64,000 bases of DNA, from NCBI RefSeq assembly GCF_001507435.1, contig NZ_LMWH01000217.1, positions 46,061 through 110,060 of the forward strand, in the 5' to 3' direction. Source of the stretch: Streptomyces sp. NRRL F-5122. GTDB lineage: Bacteria; Actinomycetota; Actinomycetes; Streptomycetales; Streptomycetaceae. The first letter of the stretch is position 1, and each line of letters starts with the position of its first letter. A program made the translations under genes and the position numbers. Shown here one piece after another: positions 52,879 to 62,553 of this stretch. Under the pieces are notes generated by a model. It saw only the letters and a program-made list of their open reading frames with translations, had not been told where the DNA came from and did not search any database.

Positions 52879-55376
52879 GACCCACCTCCTACGCTGTGCG
52901 CACTCTGCGGACACCCGTGCTCGGCCGCCTCGGCGACGGACAGCGAGAGCACCATGGTCAGGCCGCCGCCGGGCGTGTCCTCCGGGGTGAGGGTTCCGTT
53001 CATCGCTTCGGCCAGTCCCTTGGAGAGGGCGAGACCAAGGCCCAGACCGGTGGTGTTGTCGGTGTCGCCGAGCCGCTGGAACGGCTCGAAGAGCCGGTCA
53101 CGGCCGGTCGGCGGAAGACCGGGGCCGCGGTCCACGACACGTACCTCGACCCGTCCGGCCAGCGCGCTGGCGGTCACCAGCACCTTGGAGCCGGACGGGG
53201 TGTGGCGGACGGCGTTGCCGACCAGGTTGGCGATCACTCGTTCGAGCAGAGGCGGATCCACCAGCACCACCGGGATGTCCTCCAGGTTCCCCGCCTCGGC
53301 CTCCGGGAAGTCCGCCAGTGCCGTCGGAAGCACCTCCTCCAGCGCCGTCGCCCGCAGTTTCAGCGTGAGGACTCCCGCCTCCAGGCGGCTGAGGTCGAGA
53401 AGGTTCTCCACCAGCCGGTTCAGCTTCGCCATGGACTCGTCGGCGGTCGCCAGCAGTTCGTCCCGGTCCTCGGCCGAGAACTGCACATCGCGGCTGCGCA
53501 GCGACGTGACGGCGGCCCACCCGGCCGCGAGCGGGGTGCGCAGGTCGTGGCCCACGGCCCGCAGCAGCGCCGTGCGCATCCGGTCGGCGGCCTTGACCGG
53601 TTCGACCTCGGCCGCGGCCTCGGCGAGCCTGGCCCGCTCGACCGCGGATCCCACATGCGCGGCGAAGGCGGCGAGCACGCGCCGCTCGGAAGACGACAGG
53701 CTGCGGCCGCGCAGCGCCAGGAAGGCGCCCGGGCCCGCCGGGACGGCGGTGACACCCTCGGCATCCGGCGGTTCGTCCACCAGTTCGGCCGACTCCATGC
53801 CGAAGGTCTCCCGAGTCCGCTCCAGCAGGGCGGGAATCGTCTGGCCCCCGCGCACGATGCTGCCCGCCAGTGAGGACATGGTCTCCGCCTCGGCCGCAGC
53901 GCGCGCCGAGCGCCTGGACAGACGCAGGGAGCGGTCCACCGCTGCTGCCACGATGGCGGCGACCACCGCGAAGACGGCGAGGGCGAGGAGCGCGTTCGGA
54001 TCGTTCAGGGTGAACTGCCCTATGGGCGGGATGAACCAGTAGTTGAGCAGCAGGGACGCCGTCACCGAGGCGATGACCGCCGACGTGACCCCGCCGATGC
54101 ACGCCACGCCCACCACGGCGAGCAGGAAGAGCAGGGCCTCGCTGGTGAGGTTGAGGGTGCCGCGCACCTGGGCGAGGGCCACGGTGAGCAGCACCGGCAG
54201 CACCAGACCGGCCACCGGTCCCGCGATCATCCGGGCCGTCGACAGGGTGCGGCGACGTGAGGGCAGCAGCGTCCCCCGTCCGGCACGCTCGTGCGTGACC
54301 CGGTGGACGTCGATGTCACCGGAGAGTGCCGTCACGGTCTCTCCGGTGCCCGGACCGGTGAGGAACCGCTCCAGGTGGCCCCGGCGGCTGGTTCCGAGGA
54401 CGAGCTGGGTGGCGTTCTCCGCACGGGCGAACTCCACGAGAGTGGTGGCGACGTCGTCGCCGACGACCGAGTGGTAGCTTCCGCCGAGGTCCTCCACCAG
54501 CCGGCGCTGCCGGGCGAGGGAGGCGTGCGACACGCCCGCTGCGAGCCCGTCGCTGCGGGCCACGTGCACGGCGAGCAGATCGCCTCCGGCGGACCGGGCG
54601 GCGATCCGCGCGGCCCGGCGGATCAGGGTGTCGCCCTCGGGCCCGCCGGTCAGGGCGACGACCACACGTTCACGTGTCTCCCACACCCGGCCTATGGCGT
54701 GTTCGGCCCGGTACGTGTGGAGCGCCTCGTCGACCCGGTCGGCCACCCACAGCAGCGCCAGCTGACGCAGCGCGGTCAGGTTCCCGGTCCGGAAGTAGTT
54801 GGCGAGGGCGGCGTCGATCTTCTCGGGTGCGTAGATGTTGCCGTGCGCCATACGCCGGCGCAGCCCCTCCGGCGGCATGTCGACCAGTTCGATCTGATGG
54901 GCGCGCCGTACGACCTCGTCGGGCACCGTCTCGTGCTGCGGCACCCCGGTGATCTTCTCGACGACGTCCTTCAGGGACTCCAGATGCTGGATGTTGACCG
55001 CGGTGATGACGTCGATCCCGGCCGCGAGCAGCCGTTCGATGTCCTGCCAGCGCTTGGGGTTGCGGCCGCCGCCGGGCACGTTCGTATGAGCGAGCTCGTC
55101 GACCAGCGCCACGTCGGGCCGGCGTGCCAGCACCGCGTCCAGGTCCATCTCGGGGAACACCCCCTCGCGGTACTCGCACCGCGCGCGGGGCACGATCTCC
55201 AGCCCCTCCAGCATCGTCTCGGTCTGCCGACGACCGTGGCACTCCGCGAATCCGACCACCACGTCCGCGCCCCGGACGGCCCGACGCCGCCCTTCGTCGA
55301 GCATCCGGAAAGTCTTGCCCACTCCGGGGGCGGCACCGAGGTACACCTTGAGTCGTCCGGGCCGTACGTCATTCAT
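52875..55376 (-). CDS. kdpD: KdpD-like sensor histidine kinase without a paired regulator (copy 2)
   Basis: 833 residues. Same architecture as copy 1: Walker A GAAPGVGKTF, VDELAHTNVPGGGRNPKRWQD, Usp-like domain, four-helix DUF4118 block (about 375-490), GAF, HisKA with VGHDLRTPLAA (His610) and HATPase (GNAVRHTPSG, DRGPGLPP, GLGLGLALSKGL). All catalytic parts are intact. No response regulator gene is adjacent; it may signal through the single KdpE. Divergent from the CPA1 antiporter with a repeat box in between. Confidence 0.93.
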   Translation of the reverse strand: MNDVRPGRLKVYLGAAPGVGKTFRMLDEGRRRAVRGADVVVGFAECHGRRQTETMLEGLEIVPRARCEYREGVFPEMDLDAVLARRPDVALVDELAHTNVPGGGRNPKRWQDIERLLAAGIDVITAVNIQHLESLKDVVEKITGVPQHETVPDEVVRRAHQIELVDMPPEGLRRRMAHGNIYAPEKIDAALANYFRTGNLTALRQLALLWVADRVDEALHTYRAEHAIGRVWETRERVVVALTGGPEGDTLIRRAARIAARSAGGDLLAVHVARSDGLAAGVSHASLARQRRLVEDLGGSYHSVVGDDVATTLVEFARAENATQLVLGTSRRGHLERFLTGPGTGETVTALSGDIDVHRVTHERAGRGTLLPSRRRTLSTARMIAGPVAGLVLPVLLTVALAQVRGTLNLTSEALLFLLAVVGVACIGGVTSAVIASVTASLLLNYWFIPPIGQFTLNDPNALLALAVFAVVAAIVAAAVDRSLRLSRRSARAAAEAETMSSLAGSIVRGGQTIPALLERTRETFGMESAELVDEPPDAEGVTAVPAGPGAFLALRGRSLSSSERRVLAAFAAHVGSAVERARLAEAAAEVEPVKAADRMRTALLRAVGHDLRTPLAAGWAAVTSLRSRDVQFSAEDRDELLATADESMAKLNRLVENLLDLSRLEAGVLTLKLRATALEEVLPTALADFPEAEAGNLEDIPVVLVDPPLLERVIANLVGNAVRHTPSGSKVLVTASALAGRVEVRVVDRGPGLPPTGRDRLFEPFQRLGDTDNTTGLGLGLALSKGLAEAMNGTLTPEDTPGGGLTMVLSLSVAEAAEHGCPQSAHSVGGGS

Positions 55377-55484
55377 CGCAGCCGAGGCGCTCCGCTCACT
55401 GGCTCAACTCCCACACGGGGACGGGTCACTTCTCGCACTCACTGCTCCCAACGGAAGCCCGTCCCGAGGCCGTCAGCACGGCCG

Positions 55485-55544
55485 TTAGCGGATCCTTGGC
55501 GTCGCTCACGTGGACCTTGACACTGTCTTGACGCGTCCTGGACC
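55485..55544 (+). promoter_or_regulatory. TTGACG-type double direct-repeat box, kdpD-2/antiporter
   Basis: TTAGCG (55485), TTGGCG (55496), TTGACA (55517), TTGACG (55528), with a fifth TGGACC at 55539. Spacing 11/21/11 as at the other boxes; first pair is degenerate. Confidence 0.6.
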
Positions 55545-55621
55545 GATAGGGTGAACGCGGTGTGCCGGGAAGTCTGGTCGGCGTGGAGCCAAGGTGGCTC
55601 CGTTCGAGCCCAGGGGACGGC

Positions 55622-57193
55622 ATGCGCAGCGTAGGGACGGTTCTGTCACTCGTCGTACTGGCCACCGTCGTGGCGACCTTCGCCCGCCGATGGCGTATCC
55701 CTGCTCCCTCCCTGCTCGTGGTGGCAGGCCTCACCGTCGCGCTGCTGCCGGGAGCCCCGCAGATCCAGATCAGCCCGGACGTCATCGGTCTCGTCGTGTT
55801 GCCTCCGCTGCTCTACGCGAGCGCCGAGGAGATGTCCTGGCGTGAGCTGCGCGCGGTGTGGAAGCCGGTTGGGGTACTGGCCGTCGGCCTGGTGCTCGCC
55901 TCGGCGGCCGCGGTCGCGGCGGTGGCCTCACTGGTGACGCCCCTGCCGTGGCAGATGGCGCTCGTACTGGGCGCCGTGCTGGCGAGCACCGATCCCGTGG
56001 CGGTCACGGCGCTCGGCCGGCGGCTCGCGCTGCCGCCCAAGGTCCAGGTGCTGGTCCAGGCGGAGAGCCTTTTCAACGACGCGACCTCCCTGGTGCTGTT
56101 CCGGGTGGCGGTGGGCGTCGCCGTGGCCTCCGCCGCCGCCGACTGGGGCTCGGCGGGCAGCGAGTTCATGGTGCTGGCCGGCGGTGGCACGGTCATCGGG
56201 GCCGCGCTGGCCGGAGTGGTCGCCCTCATCCGGCGGCGTACCGAGGACCCGGTCCTGGAGACGGTGATCGCCCTGGTCACGCCGTACGCCGCCTACGTCC
56301 TCGCAGAGGCCGCGCACACGTCCGGCGTCACGTCCGTCGTGGTCGCCGGGGTGGTCCTCGGCGGGCGAGGCGACCGGCTCACCAACGCCCGCATCAGGCT
56401 CCAGTTGCACGCGGTGTACGGCACAGTGGTGTTCCTGCTCGAGAGCGTCGTCTTCAGCCTGATAGGCCTGGCCCTGCCCGCACAGGTGCGGGCGCTGTCC
56501 GACGGTGACCGGATCTGGCCGCTGTACGCCCTGGCCGTCGCCGGGACCCTGATCGCCGTACGCCTGCTGTGGCTGGCACCCCTGTCCGCGGTCGTACAGC
56601 GCAAGGGCGGGATCCAGCGGATGAACTGGCGGGTGCCGATGGTGCTGACCTGGGCGGGCACCCGGGGGGTCGTCCCGCTGGCGGCGGCCCTGTCGATCCC
56701 TGTGGCCACGGCGGACGGCGCCGCGCTCACACAGCGGCCCCTCGTGCTCGTCCTGACCACCTCGGTCGTCGTCGTCACCCTTGTCGTCCAGGGCTTCACC
56801 CTGGCCCCGGTCGTCCGGCGCTCCGGCATCGCCCTGGAGCCCGACCACACCGAGCGCGAGGAGGCCGCGGCCCGGTGCAGCCTGGCGGGGGCCGGGATCC
56901 GGCGTCTGGACGAGCTGGCGGAACTCGAGGCGGCGCCCGACGTGGTCATCGACCGGCTCCGCCGGGGTCTGAACGCCCGCCTCGAGGACGCCCGCGACCG
57001 GCTCACGGACACCAACGGCGGGATGCCACAGGAATCCGCCGACCTGGTCTACCGCCAGTTGCGCCGCGACCTGATAGCCGTGGAGTCGGCGGAGCTGCGG
57101 CGCCTGTACGACGACCATGCCATCAGCGACACGACCCGCAGACGCCTCCAGCGCTCCCTGGACCTGGAAGAGGCCCGGCTGGCGGACGTGTGA
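55622..57193 (+). CDS. CPA1-family Na+(K+)/H+ antiporter
   Basis: 523 residues from the ATG at 55622 (AGGGGACGG upstream). About 12 helices. Motifs: ASTDPVAVTALGRRL, QAESLFNDATSLVLFRVAV (the FND of CPA1) and TWAGTRGVVPLAAAL. The last 100 residues are a charged cytosolic tail (RLRRGLNARLEDARDRL...). It exchanges monovalent cations for protons. Set beside kdpD-2 and under the same repeat box, it probably disposes of Na+ or excess K+. Confidence 0.93.
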   Translation: MRSVGTVLSLVVLATVVATFARRWRIPAPSLLVVAGLTVALLPGAPQIQISPDVIGLVVLPPLLYASAEEMSWRELRAVWKPVGVLAVGLVLASAAAVAAVASLVTPLPWQMALVLGAVLASTDPVAVTALGRRLALPPKVQVLVQAESLFNDATSLVLFRVAVGVAVASAAADWGSAGSEFMVLAGGGTVIGAALAGVVALIRRRTEDPVLETVIALVTPYAAYVLAEAAHTSGVTSVVVAGVVLGGRGDRLTNARIRLQLHAVYGTVVFLLESVVFSLIGLALPAQVRALSDGDRIWPLYALAVAGTLIAVRLLWLAPLSAVVQRKGGIQRMNWRVPMVLTWAGTRGVVPLAAALSIPVATADGAALTQRPLVLVLTTSVVVVTLVVQGFTLAPVVRRSGIALEPDHTEREEAAARCSLAGAGIRRLDELAELEAAPDVVIDRLRRGLNARLEDARDRLTDTNGGMPQESADLVYRQLRRDLIAVESAELRRLYDDHAISDTTRRRLQRSLDLEEARLADV

Positions 57194-57202
57194 GCGCGGG
57201 GC

Positions 57203-58768
57203 TCAGCGGAACTCGGCGAGCCGGGGCCGCAGCCCGAGGGCGGTGAGGGCGGCCGCGGCGACCAGCAGTCCGCCCGCCCATGGCAGCAGTACGCCCACGG
57301 CCGAGCGGCCTTCCCGCACCGAGGACTCGAAGTGGGCCTGGTTGATGCCCGTCACCTGGTCCAGCGCGGCCATCCACTGCCCGAAGTGCGCGTTGGACGT
57401 GCCGGGCTCCCAGCCCATGCAGAACTCCGCCGCCTCGTGCTCCTTGCCGGCCGCGAACAGCGCGCGGATCGTTCGGTCGTCGCGCTCGTAGACCGCGTAG
57501 GCGTCCACGGTCTGCTCGGCCGCGGTCCGTTCACCGGGGAAGGTGATGTTGTCCAGTTCGCGCCGGAACTCGCCCGTGAAGCGCAGGTCGTTCCGGTCAT
57601 TACGGTAAGCCCTCCAGGTGGCGGCGAGCCCGGCGTCGTACGTCGCCAGAGCAGCGCCCTCGATGCCGTACAGCTGCTGGGACTTGGCGAGGAACGAGCG
57701 CGCGTACCGGTCGCGGCGCTCGGGGTCGAGCAGATAGCGGCTCTCGTCGGCGTTGGCGTCGTAGGCGATGGCTCGGGCACGGGAGAGGGCGACGACGGAG
57801 TCGAAGGCGTCCCGGCGGGCGACCCGCAGATGTGCGGCGGAGGAGGAGAGCATCTGCGCTCCGAGGACCACCGCCACCAGGGTGCAGACGGTGGCCGCGA
57901 GCACACCGGGATTGAGGACCCGGTGGAAGCGGCGGGCCAGACACCACTGGAGCAGGCCCAGCACGGCGAGGAGCAGCGCGCCGAGGGCGAGTACGGCGAT
58001 GAGCTGCGCGGACAGGCCCGAGCGGGCGCGGGCGTACTGCCCGTCGAACGCCCTGTCGTTGGACTCCACCAGGGCTCGCGCATCGGGCAGCAGATGCTGC
58101 TGGAGCAGATCCGTGGCCCGGCGGTAGTCGGCCAGCGCTGCCGTCTTGCCGCCGCCGTGACCGTCGTTCTCCAGTGCGCGGCCGAGGAGCTCCTGGTACT
58201 CGGCGAAGTCGTCGGTCAGCGACTCGACGGTCCGCTCGTCGGCCCGATCCCCTTGGGCCGCGACGGCGAGGGTGCGCAGATCGTGGCCGATCTCGCGGCG
58301 TGCGGCCCCGTAGAAGCCGACGGCCTTCTCGTACGGCGTGACCAGACGTCCCTGGCCCGCGTTCCCGCTGGACAGCAGCATGTTGGCGGCCTGGGCGTCC
58401 ATGTCGTTCAGGGCGAGGTTCAGATCGGCGGCGCTGGTGGTGCGCGGCGCGTCGCGGTCGGCGACGGAGTCCCAGGTGCCGGTGGCGGCCTGACCGGCCA
58501 CCAGGAGCAGCAGCGCCAGTGCGGCGGCGAGCGAGACCGTGACCGCGCGCAGGAAGCGCAGACGCGCGGGCAACGTGGCCCAGTAGCGGCGGCGCAGAGC
58601 GGCCCGCGCGGCCACGGTCTCGCGGCGGAGGTGACGCCTCCGCCCACCCGGCCGCGGTCCCCCTCTCGGCCGCGAGCCGTTGTCCCCCTCGGGCGGGACG
58701 ACCGCCGGTTGCCGTGGCTCCGCGCCCACCCCCTCTGGGGCGCGTGTTGTTCCGGCCGTGATCGTCAC
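57203..58768 (-). CDS. Membrane protein with two extracellular four-helix-like sensor regions
   Basis: 521 residues, GTG at 58768 with GGAGGG upstream. Basic cytosolic N-terminus, helix 1 (about 73-93), a helical outside region (about 95-255), a helix pair (about 257-310), a second outside region (310-485) and a final helix. Segments such as DLNLALNDMDAQAANMLLSS and SRARAIAYDANADESRYLLD resemble the ligand-binding bundles of chemoreceptors, but there is no kinase, HAMP or cyclase output. Function unknown. Divergent from the orphan kdpB. Confidence 0.65.
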   Translation of the reverse strand: MTITAGTTRAPEGVGAEPRQPAVVPPEGDNGSRPRGGPRPGGRRRHLRRETVAARAALRRRYWATLPARLRFLRAVTVSLAAALALLLLVAGQAATGTWDSVADRDAPRTTSAADLNLALNDMDAQAANMLLSSGNAGQGRLVTPYEKAVGFYGAARREIGHDLRTLAVAAQGDRADERTVESLTDDFAEYQELLGRALENDGHGGGKTAALADYRRATDLLQQHLLPDARALVESNDRAFDGQYARARSGLSAQLIAVLALGALLLAVLGLLQWCLARRFHRVLNPGVLAATVCTLVAVVLGAQMLSSSAAHLRVARRDAFDSVVALSRARAIAYDANADESRYLLDPERRDRYARSFLAKSQQLYGIEGAALATYDAGLAATWRAYRNDRNDLRFTGEFRRELDNITFPGERTAAEQTVDAYAVYERDDRTIRALFAAGKEHEAAEFCMGWEPGTSNAHFGQWMAALDQVTGINQAHFESSVREGRSAVGVLLPWAGGLLVAAAALTALGLRPRLAEFR

Positions 58769-58854
58769 GGTCCCTCCAACGTCGGACCACGGACGGTCGC
58801 CCGTCCCCCGTTGCCGCTCAGTCTGCGACCGGTTCCGGCCACGCACTGTCTGCG

Positions 58855-58903
58855 TTGACGCGCCCCTGATGCGTTCTCAGGCGGCATTGACGGGACCTTT
58901 ACG
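58855..58903 (+). promoter_or_regulatory. TTGACG-type double direct-repeat box, orphan kdpB
   Basis: TTGACG (58855), CTGATG (58866), TTGACG (58887), TTTACG (58898): 11 bp within pairs, 32 bp between. The second half (TTGACGGGACCTTTACG) is nearly the same as the kdp operon 2 box. Confidence 0.68.
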
Positions 58904-59112
58904 ACCCTCGCGCGCGCCCCGTATGAGTGCCGCAAATTCCCGGCACATCCGGGTAGTTCGACTGCGGGACGCGGCTAGAGTCACCAGCGGTCCGACCAAG
59001 AGGCCGCGGACGTCACTGGCATGACGTCCCTCCAGCGGAAGCTCCATTCCAAGGCGCCTCGGGTCGGCCGAGCGCGCGTGCCCCGTCGTCCCATGTCCGG
59101 CCCTGCGCGCAA

Positions 59113-59144
59113 CCGTGCGGGACCGGGGCCCCGGTCCCGCACGG
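59113..59144. repeat. 32-bp perfect palindrome upstream of orphan kdpB
   Basis: Two 16-base arms with no loop, starting CCGTGCGGGACC and centred at 59128/59129, about 94 bases before the kdpB-3 start. It could be a transcript hairpin (attenuator) or a dimer-binding site. Confidence 0.8.
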
Positions 59145-59237
59145 GCCCCGCGACCAGCCCGTTTCTGTCAGTCCGAACGGTACGTCCGCGTGCCTAGGTG
59201 CGTGGACTCCGCTTTCCACCGAGGCACGAAGGTGGCC

Positions 59238-61382
59238 ATGCTCCCCGCCGCTCCTCCGCAGGTCCCGACCTCCCGCTCCGCGCTGGGCGCAGCGGCACCT
59301 CCCGCCGGGCGTCGCGCCCCGAGCGGGCTGTTCGAACCGGCCCAGCTCGCCCGCTCGTTCCCGGACGCGCTGCGCAAGCTGCATCCCCGGGTGCTGGTCA
59401 GGAACCCCGTGATGTTCGTGGTCTCGGTCGGCGCGGCGCTCACCACCCTCTCCTCCGTCCTGCACCCGACCGTCTTCACCTGGGTCATCAGCGTGTGGCT
59501 GTGGCTGACGGTGGTGTTCGCCAATCTCGCGGAGGCGGTCGCCGAGGGCCGCGGCAAGGCACAGGCCGCTTCGTTGCGCAGGTCGCGCACGGACACGGTG
59601 GCGATGCGGCTGCTCGATTGGCGCTACGGCACCGACCCGCGCCTGGCACGCACGGAGCCCGTCCCGGCCACCGCTCTGCGGCCGCTCGACGTCGTTCTGG
59701 TCGGGGCGGGCGAGACCATCCCGTCCGACGGCGATGTGATCGACGGGGTCGCGGCGGTCGACGAGTCCGCGGTCACCGGTGAATCCGCGCCCGTGGTCCG
59801 TGAGTCGGGCGGCGACCGCTGCGGCGTCACCGGCGGTACGACCGTGCTCTCCGACCGGATCGTCGTACGGGTGAGCGCGCGCCCCGGGCACAGTTTCCTC
59901 GACCGGATGATCGCGCTGGTCGAGGGCGCGTCCCGGCAGAAGACGCCGAACGAGATCGCCCTGAACATCCTGCTGGCCTCGCTCACCGTCATCTTCCTTC
60001 TGGTCGTGGTCACCCTCCAGCCGATGGCCGAGTATGCGAAGGCCGCCCAGTCGACGACCGTTCTGGTCGCGCTGCTCGTCACGCTGATCCCGACCACGAT
60101 CGGCGCCCTGCTGTCCGCGATCGGCATCGCGGGCATGGACCGGCTGGTGCAGCGCAACGTCCTCGCCATGTCGGGACGTGCCGTCGAGGCCGCGGGCGAT
60201 GTGAACACGCTGCTGCTGGACAAGACCGGCACCATCACGCTGGGGAACCGCGAGGCCACGGAGTTCGTGCCGCTGCCCGGTGTCCCCGAGAGCCACCTGG
60301 CCCGGGCAGCACAACTGTCGTCACTCGCCGACGAGACGCCCGAAGGCCGTTCGGTGGTCGTCCTCGCCAAGGAGCGGCACGGTGTGCGGGCCCCCGCCGA
60401 GGGCGAGTTGAGTCAGGCGCGATGGGTCGCGTTCAGCGCCCGGACCCGGATGAGCGGCGTCGATCTGCGCTGGGACAACGGAGCGGCGCAGTCGATCCGC
60501 AAGGGCGCCGCGACACAGGTCCTGGAATGGGTGCGGATGTACGGAGGAACGGTCCCGCCCGAGGCCCGAAGCCTCGCGGAGTCGGTGGCCGCCTCGGGCG
60601 GCACCCCGCTGCTGGTGGCCGTGTACGACTGGGACGGACCACGCGTCCTCGGACTGATCCACCTCAAGGACATCGTCAAGGACGGAATCCGCGAACGCTT
60701 CGCCGAGCTGCGCCGGATGGGCATCCGCACCGTCATGGTGACCGGCGACAACCCGCTCACCGCACGGGCGATCGCCGAAGAGGCGGGCGTCGACGACTAT
60801 CTGGCCGAGGCGACGCCGGAGGACAAACTCGCCCTGATCCAGCGGGAGCAGGCGGGCGGCAAGCTCGTCGCGATGACCGGTGACGGCACCAACGACGCCC
60901 CCGCCCTGGCACAGGCCGACGTCGGCGTGGCGATGAACACGGGCACATCGGCCGCCAAGGAGGCCGGCAACATGGTCGACCTCGACTCCAACCCGACCAA
61001 GCTCATCGACATCGTCGAGATCGGCAAACAACTCCTCATCACCCGCGGCTCACTCACCACGTTCTCCATCACCAACGACGTGGCGAAGTACTTCGCGATC
61101 ATCCCGGCGATGTTCGCGGGTGCGTACCCGGGTCTGGAGTCCCTGAACATCATGGGCCTGCACAGCCCGAAGTCAGCGATCACCTCGGCCATCGTCTTCA
61201 ACGCGCTGATCATCGTGGCGCTGATCCCGTTGGCCCTGCGCGGCGTGCGCTACACGCCTGCGTCGGCCCACGACCTGCTGCGCCGCAACCTGCTGCTGTA
61301 CGGGCTCGGTGGGCTGGTCCTGCCCTTCGTCGGCATCAAGTTGATCGACATGGTGATCTCGGCGGTGCCCGGCCTCGGCTGA
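59238..61382 (+). CDS. kdpB: Orphan KdpB-like P-type ATPase (copy 3)
   Basis: 714 residues, ATG at 59238 with GAAGG upstream. All KdpB motifs remain: [17 protein letters not shown] (Asp328), [40 protein letters not shown], and the KdpB-specific [19 protein letters not shown]. No kdpA, kdpC or kdpF lies beside it; upstream is a divergent gene and downstream an unrelated dehydrogenase. Either it serves the other KdpA subunits under some condition, or it has another role. No sign of decay. Confidence 0.93.
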   Translation: MLPAAPPQVPTSRSALGAAAPPAGRRAPSGLFEPAQLARSFPDALRKLHPRVLVRNPVMFVVSVGAALTTLSSVLHPTVFTWVISVWLWLTVVFANLAEAVAEGRGKAQAASLRRSRTDTVAMRLLDWRYGTDPRLARTEPVPATALRPLDVVLVGAGETIPSDGDVIDGVAAVDESAVTGESAPVVRESGGDRCGVTGGTTVLSDRIVVRVSARPGHSFLDRMIALVEGASRQKTPNEIALNILLASLTVIFLLVVVTLQPMAEYAKAAQSTTVLVALLVTLIPTTIGALLSAIGIAGMDRLVQRNVLAMSGRAVEAAGDVNTLLLDKTGTITLGNREATEFVPLPGVPESHLARAAQLSSLADETPEGRSVVVLAKERHGVRAPAEGELSQARWVAFSARTRMSGVDLRWDNGAAQSIRKGAATQVLEWVRMYGGTVPPEARSLAESVAASGGTPLLVAVYDWDGPRVLGLIHLKDIVKDGIRERFAELRRMGIRTVMVTGDNPLTARAIAEEAGVDDYLAEATPEDKLALIQREQAGGKLVAMTGDGTNDAPALAQADVGVAMNTGTSAAKEAGNMVDLDSNPTKLIDIVEIGKQLLITRGSLTTFSITNDVAKYFAIIPAMFAGAYPGLESLNIMGLHSPKSAITSAIVFNALIIVALIPLALRGVRYTPASAHDLLRRNLLLYGLGGLVLPFVGIKLIDMVISAVPGLG

Positions 61383-61490
61383 ACCGCACCCGTGCCGGGC
61401 CCGACACACCGTCATGAACACGTATGCGCACGTCAGAGTGGCGTATGGGATCGTGTGGCGGTCTTGTTCCGGGCCCGAGGAACGACTTCG

Positions 61491-61595
61491 ATGGACCACG
61501 TGAACAGCGCATGGCTCCTCTTCGACCGGCCGCCGAGTCCCGGCGCGACCCGTCGTGCGCCTCGCTGCCCGGAATCGCCCGCGTCCGCCTTCTGA
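61491..61595 (+). CDS. Possible 34-residue ORF
   Basis: MDHVNSAWLLFDRPPSPGAT then RRAPRCPESPASAF. GAGGAACG lies about 7 bases upstream and a hairpin follows 26 bases after the stop. No homology known. The remainder of 61383-61719 shows nothing else. Confidence 0.25.
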   Translation: MDHVNSAWLLFDRPPSPGATRRAPRCPESPASAF

Positions 61596-61620
61596 CGTCG
61601 ACGCGTCTTCCGTAGCCCTC

Positions 61621-61649
61621 GGGGCGCCGTGACCCACGTCCGGCGCCCC
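61621..61649 (+). terminator. Hairpin followed by TTCT
   Basis: GGGGCGCCG (61621-61629) and CGGCGCCCC (61641-61649) with an 11-base loop, then TTCTC. Confidence 0.6.
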
Positions 61650-61719
61650 TTCTCGTATTCGCACGTCACCGGCCGCCCTGCACGGGCCGAGCCGGCGTGC
61701 CCGCATCCCTGGATGGACC

Positions 61720-62523
61720 ATGCCCGACCTTTCGTCCCGTACCGTCCTCGTCACCGGAGCCACCTCCGGCATCGGACTGGAGACCGCGCGACTGCTCGCC
61801 GATGGCGGCGCCACCGTGCTGCTGCACGGCCGCACCGCCGAGGAGACGCGGGCGGCCGTCGACCGTCTCGTCGCCATGAGCGGGATCGACGAGTCCCGAC
61901 TGCGGCCCTGCGCCGCCGACTTCACCCGCCTCGAGGAGGTCGAGGCCCTGGCGGAGCACGTCGTGCGGGAACACCCGCACCTGGACGTGCTGGTGAACAA
62001 CGCCGGGATGGCGGCACCGGAACGCCACACCGTCACCGCGGACGGCAACGAGATCGCCTTCCAGGTCAACTTCCTCGCGCACTATCTGCTGACCTGTCTG
62101 CTGGAGCCGGCGCTCACCAGCGACCCCGGGGGCCGTGTCGTCAACGTCTCGTCCACCCTGCACCGCACGGCGTCGATCCAGTGGGCGGACCCCAACCGGG
62201 CCCGCCGCTACTCGCGGCTCGCCGCCTATGCCCAGTCCCAGCTCGCCCTCACCGTCTTCGCGGCCGACCCGCGCGTCACCGCGGTCTCCGTGCACCCGGG
62301 CATCTGCGACACGGCTCTTCTGCCGCTCTACGCGCTCGAGGGTGCCGAACCCGCCGAGGGCGCCGCCCACATCGTCCGGCTGTGCGACCCGGCGGTGGAA
62401 ATCGTCAACGGCGCCTACTACGACCGCGCCGAGCGCGTCGACCCGGCGCCGGCCGCTCAGGAGGAGCGCACCGTCAAGCGACTCAACAAGCTGGCGGACC
62501 TGCTGGTCGGCCGGGCCGCCTGA
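61720..62523 (+). CDS. SDR-family protein lacking the catalytic lysine
   Basis: 267 residues. TVLVTGATSGIGLETARLLA gives the TGxxxGIG cofactor site, LVNNAGMA the NNAG motif, and VNVSSTLH the catalytic Ser. The tyrosine is present at 170 in AYAQSQLAL, but the lysine four residues on (YxxxK) is Gln174. Relatives of this subgroup normally read YAQSKLA. The C-terminus is complete. It is either inactive as a dehydrogenase or works without that residue. Confidence 0.88.
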   Translation: MPDLSSRTVLVTGATSGIGLETARLLADGGATVLLHGRTAEETRAAVDRLVAMSGIDESRLRPCAADFTRLEEVEALAEHVVREHPHLDVLVNNAGMAAPERHTVTADGNEIAFQVNFLAHYLLTCLLEPALTSDPGGRVVNVSSTLHRTASIQWADPNRARRYSRLAAYAQSQLALTVFAADPRVTAVSVHPGICDTALLPLYALEGAEPAEGAAHIVRLCDPAVEIVNGAYYDRAERVDPAPAAQEERTVKRLNKLADLLVGRAA

Positions 62524-62553
62524 ACCACCCATGAAGAAAGGGAGTTGACCCGC

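Larger units (their letters stand above)
58769..59237. other. Long divergent regulatory region before orphan kdpB
   Basis: 469 bases, no gene. It holds the repeat box at 58855-58903 and a 32-bp perfect palindrome at 59113-59144; nothing else stands out. Confidence 0.5.
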
